Source: an uncultured Mollicutes bacterium (GTDB lineage: Bacteria; Bacillota_I; Bacilli_A; Acholeplasmatales; Anaeroplasmataceae). Taken from it: DNA of 41,416 bases. Of this stretch, positions 1 through 6,879 are shown piece after piece. The notes under the pieces are model-generated. The model worked only from the letters and a program-made list of their open reading frames with translations. It was not told the origin of the DNA and did no database searches. The DNA is taken from assembly GCA_937905855.1 (NCBI GenBank), contig CALCWU010000075.1, positions 1 to 41,416 of the forward strand, read 5' to 3'. The stretch's first letter is position 1. Every line of letters starts with the position of its first letter. The position numbers and the translations under genes were made by a program.

Positions 1-81
1 ACTATTAAGTCAAGCATTATTTTTATTTTTTTCAACTTTTTTATTAGGTTGAATTCGGCTTATCTTTTGCAGCCGAATAGT

Positions 82-110
82 ATTATATAACATTTGAACC
101 ATTAAGTCAA
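82..110 (-). promoter_or_regulatory. Array promoter 2 (TTGACT-17-TATAAT); third copy enters at window edge
   Basis: The -35 is TTGACT (105-110) and the -10 is TATAAT (82-87), with a 17 bp spacer, exactly 97 bp from promoter 1. Another TTGACT at 8-13, again 97 bp further, is the -35 of a third promoter whose -10 would lie outside the window. Confidence 0.75.
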
Positions 111-178
111 GCATTATTTTTTACATTTTTCAACTTTTATTTTTTGTTGAAATTTGGCCTTTTTTGTAGCCGAATAGT

Positions 179-207
179 ATTATACTACAAACCATTTAAT
201 ATTGCAA
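179..207 (-). promoter_or_regulatory. Array promoter 1 (TTGCAA-17-TATAAT)
   Basis: On the minus strand the -35 is TTGCAA (202-207) and the -10 is TATAAT (179-184), with a 17 bp spacer. It is the first promoter of the 97-bp array in the direction of transcription. Confidence 0.7.
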
Positions 208-213
208 GTGGAA

Positions 214-247
214 AATAAAAAAAAGAAGTGAATTTTAATCACTCCTT
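214..247 (-). terminator. Rho-independent terminator of the GH105 gene
   Basis: Minus-strand stem of nine pairs (239-247 with 223-231, one G:U), a seven-base loop, then an uninterrupted U-rich run. The 5' arm overlaps the GH105 stop codon. Confidence 0.85.
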
Positions 248-1377
248 TATAGTGTTCTTTTAACCTCGGTATAAGCCATAATAAATGGTCCAACACCCTT
301 AGCATCATTTTCTACTACTGGCTCGGAAATATAATATTCATAGCTTCCATCTCTTCTACGATTATCATCAGGACCTAGGCCAGCAACAAGACAAATACCA
401 CCAAGATTTAATTCACCATCTTTATTAGATAGGTATTTTTTGCACACACCATTAAAAATATCAAGACCTATTTGCTTATATCTTGGAGGTAAAATTCCTA
501 GTCTTGCCCCCTTCAAAGCAGCATAGGCAATCATTACACTTCCAGATGTTTCAAGATAATTACCTTCTCTTCCTATTTGATCAGGAACCTGATAAAACAT
601 CTTGCTCTCTTTATCCTGATATTGTAGTAAGCCATCTATTACTTCTTTAAGTAATGATGCAGTATAATGATATTCATCATACATTTGCTCATCCATATAA
701 TCACATATATCAGCAAGAGCCACTGTAAACCAGCCAATACTTCTTAACCAGAAATTTTTAGATAAACCTGTTTGTGGATCAGCCCAAAACATTTTCTTTT
801 CACTATCATAGCCATGATAATATAAATGCTTCTTTTCATCAAACATATATTTTCTAACATTCTTAATTTGGTTAAAAATATCATTATAATTTTGCATCTT
901 ATTTCTTATTGTCTCATAACGAACATAAAAAGGTTGAGCCATATATAATCCATCAAGCCATACCTGATTTGGATAAATTGCCTTATGCCAGAAATTTCCT
1001 TCCTTAGTTCTTGGTTGAGTTTTAATTTGTGAATAGGTTAATTCAATAGCCTTAGAATATTTTTCTTCACCAGTCATTTGATATAAATCAAATAATATTC
1101 TACTTTCACAAATATCATCAGTTGAATGCTTATCAGGGTTATATCCTCTAATAGTTCCATCATCAAAAACATAATAATCAACAAATTTCTTAACAAAATC
1201 AAAATACTTTTGTTCCTTTGTTTCTTTATATAGTTCTAATAATGATGTCATCATACAGCCATCAACATAATTCCAAGCAGGCTTCTTTCCGCTTCTAATA
1301 GCTTCAATATTCCACAAAGGTAAATCAGGCTTTGACGTAATAAGCTTATCAATATAATCATCTATTAATTTATACAT
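247..1377 (-). CDS. GH105 unsaturated rhamnogalacturonyl hydrolase (YteR/YesR-like)
   Basis: 376 aa, full length for glycoside hydrolase family 105 (GH88-like). These enzymes hydrate and release the unsaturated galacturonic acid left at the non-reducing end by pectin or rhamnogalacturonan lyases. Family marks are W140-L-D142-G-L-Y-M-A-Q and D88 (in HSTDDI), aligning with the two active-site aspartates of B. subtilis YteR, plus the WLRSIGW and ETSGS segments of the (alpha/alpha)6 barrel. There is no signal peptide, so it is probably cytoplasmic, acting on imported oligosaccharides. The ATG is preceded by AGGAGA. It has its own promoter and terminator, so it is a one-gene unit downstream of the prfA-region genes. 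The secreted pectate lyase at 22.3-24.8 kb could supply its upstream substrate. Confidence 0.88.
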   Translation of the reverse strand: MYKLIDDYIDKLITSKPDLPLWNIEAIRSGKKPAWNYVDGCMMTSLLELYKETKEQKYFDFVKKFVDYYVFDDGTIRGYNPDKHSTDDICESRILFDLYQMTGEEKYSKAIELTYSQIKTQPRTKEGNFWHKAIYPNQVWLDGLYMAQPFYVRYETIRNKMQNYNDIFNQIKNVRKYMFDEKKHLYYHGYDSEKKMFWADPQTGLSKNFWLRSIGWFTVALADICDYMDEQMYDEYHYTASLLKEVIDGLLQYQDKESKMFYQVPDQIGREGNYLETSGSVMIAYAALKGARLGILPPRYKQIGLDIFNGVCKKYLSNKDGELNLGGICLVAGLGPDDNRRRDGSYEYYISEPVVENDAKGVGPFIMAYTEVKRTL

Positions 1378-1407
1378 TGTATTTCTCCTTTACTTCCTTC
1401 ATTAATG

Positions 1408-1435
1408 ATTATATCATTTTTTCATTTTTTTTCAA
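1408..1435 (-). promoter_or_regulatory. Promoter of the GH105 gene
   Basis: TTGAAA (1430-1435), 16 bp spacer, TATAAT (1408-1413) on the minus strand, followed by a short leader with AGGAGA before the ATG at 1377. Confidence 0.65.
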
Positions 1436-1436
1436 C

Positions 1437-1862
1437 CTAATTAAGGCTTTTGCTCAAAAACGTCGAGTTTCTAAATTTAGAATTTTCAAGTCTAGTTTCA
1501 TCAATATAAATATTTTCCTTCTCTACTTCCTTAAAGCCCAAATTTTTAAATAATTCCCTTGTAATATCATCAAATGCAATACCTATTATCTCATTAAGTC
1601 CCTTCTTCATTATTTTATCTTCTAAATTATTAAATAAATATTCACAAGTCATTGAATTAGGAATATTTTTAAATATAAAATATCTTATTAGTCCCTTTAA
1701 ACCATATTCCTCATAAGATATACAACCAATAATTTTATTATTATCTAACGCAATTATCGCATTATTAATTATGTCATCATCAATTTCCTTGATAGATGGC
1801 ACATTAGTTAAAAATAATTTTAACAAATTATAGTTACTACTATCAATATTATTAAATTCCAT
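1437..1862 (-). CDS. GNAT-family N-acetyltransferase (YwlB-like)
   Basis: 141 aa with a GNAT-type layout: a central segment resembling the beta4/acetyl-CoA-binding region, then FKNLGFKEVEK near residue 110, the typical C-terminal 'lone LGF' motif of the fold. The substrate cannot be deduced. In B. subtilis the prfA-prmC-spoIIR-ywlB-sua5 neighbourhood also holds a GNAT gene (ywlB), so synteny supports orthology. Its ATG overlaps the spoIIR stop codon by one base (TAATG), indicating translational coupling. The last ~20 residues are polar and not obviously part of the fold. Confidence 0.6.
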   Translation of the reverse strand: MEFNNIDSSNYNLLKLFLTNVPSIKEIDDDIINNAIIALDNNKIIGCISYEEYGLKGLIRYFIFKNIPNSMTCEYLFNNLEDKIMKKGLNEIIGIAFDDITRELFKNLGFKEVEKENIYIDETRLENSKFRNSTFLSKSLN

Positions 1863-2347
1863 TATCCTATCATCCTTTTATAACATTCATATAGAAAGCT
1901 TTTATATTCAACCTCTTCATCAGATGAGGTAGCTAAAAATTTAGGAAATACGCTTCCCCACCAATTATCTCCCATACCTTTATTTATCACAACATATAGG
2001 CAATAGCATTTTTCATTTAAAATAGCAGTATCATTATATGTTTTATTATATAAAATATGCTTATCAAAGCTAACACTAGCTTCAACACCTAAGTCATTAT
2101 TTATTTCATTTTCAAGCTTTTTATAGGTATTATTTATATTTTTGAAGGTTTCATCAAAATCAGTAGCAATTTGCTTATTTAAATACTCAATAACGTATTT
2201 CTTTACTACTTCCTTTGTCTTCAAATCAACCTCGTCATTAGAGTTTGGAATAATTCTTACCCTGATTTCTTTATCCTTAAATAAATTATTCATTATAAAA
2301 AGAAGGAGGATAATACCAAAAATTACCAATATTATTTTTTTCTTCAT
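1862..2347 (-). CDS. spoIIR: Stage II sporulation protein R homologue
   Basis: 161 aa. An N-terminal hydrophobic segment (about residues 4-22) anchors or exports it. The ectodomain has the SpoIIR signature: IRVRIIPNSN near residue 28 and the near-diagnostic VVINKGMGDNWWGSVFPKFL close to the C-terminus. In sporulating Bacilli, SpoIIR is made in the forespore and activates SpoIIGA-dependent processing of pro-sigma-E in the mother cell. The position beside prfA, prmC and sua5 matches B. subtilis. The SD is AAGGGG about 7 nt before the ATG. It is shorter than B. subtilis SpoIIR, mainly in the tail. This argues that the organism sporulates or recently descended from a sporulating ancestor. Confidence 0.82.
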   Translation of the reverse strand: MKKKIILVIFGIILLLFIMNNLFKDKEIRVRIIPNSNDEVDLKTKEVVKKYVIEYLNKQIATDFDETFKNINNTYKKLENEINNDLGVEASVSFDKHILYNKTYNDTAILNEKCYCLYVVINKGMGDNWWGSVFPKFLATSSDEEVEYKSFLYECYKRMIG

Positions 2348-2397
2348 AAAAAAGCCCCTTCTACTATCATTATTAGCAAAAGTGGTTATTCTTATAC

Positions 2398-2944
2398 TTA
2401 TTTATTTATAATTTTTTTAATATCTGAAAGCTTAATTGCACCTTCACGTAATATTTTAATCTCATCATTTTCGATTTTAACAACTGTTGAGGCTAAATTC
2501 GATGATTCTCCACAAGGCTTATAGATTTCATCAACTAAATCATTATATTTATTATAAATAGTTTCATAATCATTTAAAGCAACTGATCCTGAATCATTTA
2601 CTGATGTAGTAGTCATTGGTCCCATTTTATTTAAAATATCTAAAGCAAGTGCTGAATTAGGTATTCTAACACCAACAGTATCAAAGCCAACAATATCACA
2701 AATATTTGGTTTAGCCTTCAAAATTAAAGTAAAAGGTCCTGGCAAAAAAGCCTTTATAAGCTTTCTTGCTTCATCATTTAAATAAGCAATCTCCTCAATT
2801 TGTTCAATTGATGAGCATAAAACAGCTAGAGGCTTATCTAGGTCGATTTTTAATTTTGTATATTTTCATTTGTGAATCTCTATCATATATAGAGCACCCA
2901 ATTCCATATACTGTATCAGTCGGAAAAATAAGCAATTTATTCAT
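2398..2944 (-). pseudogene. sua5: tRNA threonylcarbamoyladenylate synthase (Sua5/YrdC/TsaC), frameshifted
   Basis: The gene for the YrdC-fold enzyme that makes threonylcarbamoyl-AMP for tRNA t6A37 is present in two reading frames. From ATG 2944 one frame gives MNKLLIFPTDTVYGIGCS, the classic N-terminus, through KIYKIKNRPR to a stop at 2834-2836. The next frame resumes as DKPLAVLCSS and runs through LPGPFTLILK to the stop at 2398. The break lies near 2837-2842; family spacing (RPxDKPL) implies a missing two bases, or less likely one extra base. The joined product would be about 182 aa, the short TsaC form without the Sua5 C-terminal domain. The start overlaps the prmC stop by 8 nt, and GGAG lies just upstream. 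t6A synthesis is normally essential, so a sequencing or assembly error is a serious alternative to true decay. Confidence 0.85.
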
Positions 2945-3794
2945 CAAAACCATCTCCAATATAAACAAATAGCATTCTATCCTTGCCTTCTAAATCCTTA
3001 ATAACCTCACACCTAGCCGAAGGAAAATAGGCTTTAGCTAAAGCAAGCATTTCTTCTTTCTTATCATAGCCATGCTCAAAGCAAAGCATAGCTCTATCCT
3101 TTATTATATTCTTAACACCATTAAAGATAATACGATAAAATTTTAAGCCGTCACTTCCGCCAAATAGCGCTAGCTTAGGCTCATTTTCAAGTACTAGAGG
3201 CATCACAAGCTCTTCATCAGGAATATATGGTGGATTTGATACGAAAATATCAAATTTTCTTCCTTGTAATGGCTTTAGCATATCTCCTTGTAAAAATAAA
3301 ACATCAGCATTTAAATTTATAGCATTCTTTTTTGCGACCTCTAAGGCTTCAAAGCTAATATCAGTAGCCACGACCTGCATATTTGGTTCTTCCTTATTAA
3401 GCGTAATACCAATACAGCCACTACCACAAGCAACATCACATACATTTATCCTTTGACCTTTAAAATATTTATCATAGCGATATAAAATATTTTCAACAAG
3501 CTCCTCAGTTTCAAAACGTGGTATTAGTACATTTTCATCAACATAAAAATCATAGCCATAAAAGCAAGCATTATGCGTTAAATATTGAACAGGTTTATTA
3601 TGATTTAAATATAAATCTAATAAATGATTAAATTGATTTAGTTCTAAATCCTTTACTTCCTTATCAAGGGCATTAAACAATTCATTACTTTTTAAATTAC
3701 AGGCATATCCTAAGAGAATAAAGGCCGCACCCTCCTCAAGGCCATGCTCATTTATTTCTTCTTTTGATTTTTTTAATAGATCCTTTATTTTCAT
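2937..3794 (-). CDS. prmC: Release factor glutamine methyltransferase (HemK/PrmC)
   Basis: 285 aa. It N5-methylates the glutamine of the GGQ motif in peptide release factors using S-adenosylmethionine. An N-terminal helical domain (1-75) is followed by IPRFETEELV (91-100, the RPETE motif with Phe for Pro), SAM-binding motif I DVACGSGCIG (120-129), ATDIS (143-147) and the catalytic NPPY (187-190). The substrate gene prfA is immediately upstream, as in most bacteria. The SD AAAGGAA lies about 9 nt before the ATG. The 3' end overlaps the sua5 start (ATGAATAA), so the two are translationally coupled. The leader holds alternative hairpins, listed separately. Confidence 0.95.
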   Translation of the reverse strand: MKIKDLLKKSKEEINEHGLEEGAAFILLGYACNLKSNELFNALDKEVKDLELNQFNHLLDLYLNHNKPVQYLTHNACFYGYDFYVDENVLIPRFETEELVENILYRYDKYFKGQRINVCDVACGSGCIGITLNKEEPNMQVVATDISFEALEVAKKNAINLNADVLFLQGDMLKPLQGRKFDIFVSNPPYIPDEELVMPLVLENEPKLALFGGSDGLKFYRIIFNGVKNIIKDRAMLCFEHGYDKKEEMLALAKAYFPSARCEVIKDLEGKDRMLFVYIGDGFDE

Positions 3795-3812
3795 ATTTTG
3801 TCTTTTCCTTTG

Positions 3813-3843
3813 TTTAGCATAGCTAAAATGTATTTTTTTAGCT
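3813..3843 (-). promoter_or_regulatory. Two mutually exclusive hairpins in the prmC leader
   Basis: TTTAGC/GCTAAA (3813-3818 with 3822-3827, loop ATA) and AGCTAAAA/TTTTAGCT (3821-3828 with 3836-3843) share the GCTAAA arm, so only one can form. They lie between the prfA terminator and the prmC SD. A regulatory role is inference. Confidence 0.4.
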
Positions 3844-3919
3844 TAATTATATTCATCAGCTTAATTTTACTATAATTAAAATTCGGCAATTTTTGCATTA
3901 AGCGGCAAAAAAAATTCAA

Positions 3920-3964
3920 AAACAAAAAATAAACAACATTATGTCAAAAAAGACACAATGTTGT
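3920..3964 (-). terminator. Terminator after prfA
   Basis: Stem 3957-3964/3933-3940 (AATGTTGT with ACAACATT) extended by GACA/TGTC (3952-3955/3942-3945) across one mismatch, followed on the minus strand by a T-rich run. It separates dnaB-prfA from prmC-sua5. Confidence 0.8.
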
Positions 3965-3970
3965 AATATT

Positions 3971-5044
3971 TTATAGCTTTACGTTTTCTTCAGCAGAAAG
4001 CTTTCTTCTTTGATCCTCTTCAATCAATTGATTAATAACTAAATCAATTCTTCCGTCCATTATTGCGTCTAAACGATTAATAGTAAAGCCAATTCGATGG
4101 TCAGTACAACGATTTTGAGGATAATTATAGGTTCTTATCTTTTCACTACGTTCGCCATGACCAATTAATGATTGACGAGTGGCGCCTTCCTTTTCTTCCT
4201 TTTCTCTAACCATTTGATCGTAAATTCTTGTCTTTAATAAAGCCAAAGCAGCTGCTTTGTTTTCATGCTGAGAACGATGAATTTGGCAAGCAACATACAT
4301 ACCTGTTGGAATATGTGTTACACGAACAGCAGAATATGTAGTATTTACACCTTGACCACCAGGTCCAGATGAACAGAATGTATCCACTCTAATATCGTTC
4401 ATATCAAGATCAAAATCAATTTCTGAAGCCTCAGGCATAACTAAAACTGTCGCAATGGAGGTATGAATTCTACCCTGTGATTCTGTTTCAGGAACTCTTT
4501 GAACACGATGTCCGCCTGATTCATATTTCATATATGAATATACGCTATCACCACTAAGCATAAAGCTTACAAGTGAATAGCCACCCATTTCTGATGGTAC
4601 CATATCCATAACCTCTACCTTCCAGCCTTGAGCCTCAGCATATTTAGTATACATACGGTATAGATCTCCAGCAAAAATGTTAGCCTCATCACCACCAACA
4701 GCACCTCTAATTTCAACGATAACATTTTTATCATCATTAGGGTCCTTTGGTAATAATAAAATCTTAATTTCTTCTTCTATTTTATCCATTCTTGCTAATG
4801 TTTCTTCAAGCTCCATTGAAGCCATTTCCTGCATCTCTGGATCCTTCTTCATTTCTTTTAAATCATCAATACTATCTTCAAGCTTTGTATATTCTCTAAA
4901 TAGCATTACTGGCTTCTCTAAAGAACGTTGTTCCTTAACAAGCCCTGTTAATTTTTTTACATCAGTTACAATGCTAGGATCTTGCATGAGTTCATTAATT
5001 TCCTCATATCTTTTTTCCATAGCCTTTAAACGTTCAACATACAT
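3971..5044 (-). CDS. prfA: Peptide chain release factor 1
   Basis: 357 aa, full length for RF1. It recognises UAA/UAG and triggers peptidyl-tRNA hydrolysis. The codon-reading tripeptide is PET at 185-187 (the PxT type of RF1, not the SPF of RF2). The catalytic GGQ is at 229-231 inside SSGPGGQGVNTT, and the helical N-terminal domain spans about residues 1-100. The GGQ glutamine is the target of the neighbouring PrmC. The SD GAGGAG lies about 10 nt upstream of the ATG. It sits 25 nt downstream of dnaB and ends at a strong terminator, so it is probably the last gene of the gdpP-rplI-dnaB-prfA transcript. Confidence 0.97.
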   Translation of the reverse strand: MYVERLKAMEKRYEEINELMQDPSIVTDVKKLTGLVKEQRSLEKPVMLFREYTKLEDSIDDLKEMKKDPEMQEMASMELEETLARMDKIEEEIKILLLPKDPNDDKNVIVEIRGAVGGDEANIFAGDLYRMYTKYAEAQGWKVEVMDMVPSEMGGYSLVSFMLSGDSVYSYMKYESGGHRVQRVPETESQGRIHTSIATVLVMPEASEIDFDLDMNDIRVDTFCSSGPGGQGVNTTYSAVRVTHIPTGMYVACQIHRSQHENKAAALALLKTRIYDQMVREKEEKEGATRQSLIGHGERSEKIRTYNYPQNRCTDHRIGFTINRLDAIMDGRIDLVINQLIEEDQRRKLSAEENVKL

Positions 5045-5069
5045 TATTTAAATGCTCCTCTATTAAATT

Positions 5070-6426
5070 TTATTCATTATTGTTAGTTTGCTGTCTTGTT
5101 ATAGGGGTAAATTTAACTAATTCACCTCTAAAGTTAAATGGTAATCCACTACTTACAGCACCCTGACGGTTTTTAGCAACTATTAAATCAGCCTCACCAA
5201 CTCTTGGTGAATCCTTATTATAATAATCCTCACGATATAAAAACATAACAATGTCGGCATCCTGCTCAATACTTCCAGAATCTCTTAAGTCTGATAGTTG
5301 TGGCTTTTTAGACGCTGCACCATTGCCATCCTTTCGTTGCTCAACACTACGTGAAAGCTGAGATAAGGCTAAAACTGGAACATTTAATTCCTTAGCCATC
5401 AGCTTTAATCCACGGGAAATTCTTGCAACCTCCTCCTGAGTGCTTTTTCTTCCACTATCATCTGTAATTAATTGTAAATAATCCACAACGATAAAATCAA
5501 GCTTTCCTTCAGCAGCAAGTTTACGACATTTAGCACGCATATTTGATACAGTAATTGAGGCTGTATCATCAAAATACAAATTATATTTTTTCAAATTATC
5601 TGCAGCACGTTGAATTTGCTTTATATTATAGCCAGCATCAATATCAAATTTACCAGTAACTATATTGCCAAGCGGTACCTCTGATACAGATGAAAGCATT
5701 CTTTCTACTAGCTGCTCACTTGTCATTTCCAATGAAAATATAGCAACACCAGCAGTTCCATTTTTATTGTTTTTAGCAACATTATAGGCTAAGTTCAAAG
5801 CCATTGCTGATTTACCCATTGCTGGACGAGCGGCCAAAATAATTAAAGCACCTGGCTGAAAGCCATTTGTTAAATGATTCAAGCTATAAAAACCTGTATC
5901 AAGACCTGTAATATCACCAGTCATATTATGACGAATATTGATATTATCAAGAACAGTATTACTTAAATTAATTATGTTTTGAAAATCGCCAACCTTACGT
6001 CTTGAGCTTAATTCAAAAACAACGCGCTCGATATTTTCAATAAAATCAAAGGCTGAAACCTTACCATCATAGCCCTTTTGAGCTAGCTCATTCAAAGAAT
6101 TAATCGTATTTCTTTTTAATGATGCATTAGAAACTAAGCCAATATAAGTATCTATATTAAGCGTTGAATAGGTTGAATCATATAATGAAGAAAGATATTC
6201 TAATCCTCCAGCCTCATTATACAAATTATTTGTATTTAGCCACGCTGAAATTGTTGTTATATCAATATGGGAATCCATTTGCATAAGGCCAATCATCGCT
6301 CTAAAAATGATCATAAAAATCATCCTCCTTAAGCGCATCACTAGCATTAACAATTAACTTTTCATCAATTAAAATAGCACCTAAAATTGCCTGTTCAGCC
6401 TCTAGGTTTTTAGGAATCTCATTCAT
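5070..6426 (-). pseudogene. dnaB: Replicative DNA helicase DnaB, frameshifted in the N-terminal domain
   Basis: The replicative helicase (DnaC in B. subtilis) is split between two frames. From ATG 6426, just after the L9 stop with GGAG as SD, one frame reads MNEIPKNLEAEQAILGAILI through EDDFYDHF and stops at TAG (about 6300-6302). The other frame carries the rest: IFRAMIGLMQMD, the N-domain/linker, then the RecA core with Walker A ARPAMGKS, FSLEM, Walker B FIVVDYLQLI, LSQLSRSVEQR and the DLRDSGSIEQDAD element, to the stop at 5070. The family pattern DFYxxxHxxIFxAM is five residues too short here. That fits loss of 14 nt between two 9-bp copies of GATCATTTT. DnaB is essential, so either assembly error, compensation by a second copy, or real decay must be considered. 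Confidence 0.88.
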
Positions 6427-6435
6427 AGCCTACTC

Positions 6436-6879
6436 CTATTTTTCAATAACATTAATTGCAAATTGAGCAACAATATCTTTATCCAATTGAACATTTGCAG
6501 TATAAATTCCTACTGAATTGATATCAGCTGGTAATTCAATTTTTCTCTTATCTAGATGAATTCCTGTTTGTGCCTCAAATTCATCAGATACTTGCTTTGT
6601 AGTAATATGACCAAATGCTTTACCATCAGCACCCATCTTAATATAGATATTAATTGTTTTACCATCAATATCCTTTTTAATTGTTTCAAGGAATTTATGA
6701 TGATTTTCAGCATCAATTCTTTCCTGCTCCTGAGCTTCCTTTAAAGCCTTTAAATTAGCTTCATTAGAAATAACTGCAAGCTTATTAGCAATAAGATAAT
6801 TTGCATAGCCATTTGCTACATCAATAATATCATCCTTTTTGCCTTTTCCTTTAACATCATCTAATAAAATAACTTTCAC
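6436..6879 (-). CDS. rplI: Ribosomal protein bL9 (C-terminal part of fusion; probable internal GTG start)
   Basis: The last 147 codons of the fusion encode complete bL9 (VKVILLDDVKGKGKK at the N-terminus, then the long connecting helix and the C-domain). Position 6879 is a GTG exactly where free L9 proteins start (MKVILL), and GGTGAGG (6885-6891) lies 5 nt upstream, a good Shine-Dalgarno spacing. L9 could therefore also be made alone from within the gdpP message. It ends in TAG, with the dnaB ATG 9 nt further on. Full-length identity as L9 is clear; independent initiation is inferred. Confidence 0.75.
   Translation of the reverse strand: MKVILLDDVKGKGKKDDIIDVANGYANYLIANKLAVISNEANLKALKEAQEQERIDAENHHKFLETIKKDIDGKTINIYIKMGADGKAFGHITTKQVSDEFEAQTGIHLDKRKIELPADINSVGIYTANVQLDKDIVAQFAINVIEK

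Larger units (their letters stand above)
4..207 (-). repeat. Tandem 97-bp promoter/palindrome units
   Basis: Two full units and the start of a third repeat with an exact 97 bp period. Read on the minus strand, each unit has a -35 hexamer, a 17 bp spacer, TATAAT, then a palindrome around the predicted start site (arms 71-78/53-60 and 169-175/152-158, the latter with one G:T pair), then a TTCAAC/GTTGAA inverted repeat (31-36/48-53 and 129-134/146-151) and an A/T-rich tail. Neither hairpin is followed by a U-tract on the minus strand, so they do not look like terminators. The array lies downstream of the GH105 terminator and points out of the window. Arrays of near-identical sigma-A promoters are commonest ahead of rRNA or tRNA operons; that target is an inference. 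Confidence 0.75.

Noticed and set aside
1..210. CRISPR-like repeats
   Set aside because: Only two to three imperfect copies with no unique spacers; the units are explained as promoters with palindromes.
2766..2972. Plus-strand open frame of 68 codons
   Set aside because: It lies opposite the N-terminal part of sua5, has no ribosome binding site and no plausible protein.
6295..6330. Programmed ribosomal frameshift in dnaB
   Set aside because: A simple shift leaves five conserved residues missing and there is no slippery site with a stimulator; a 14-nt deletion explains it better.
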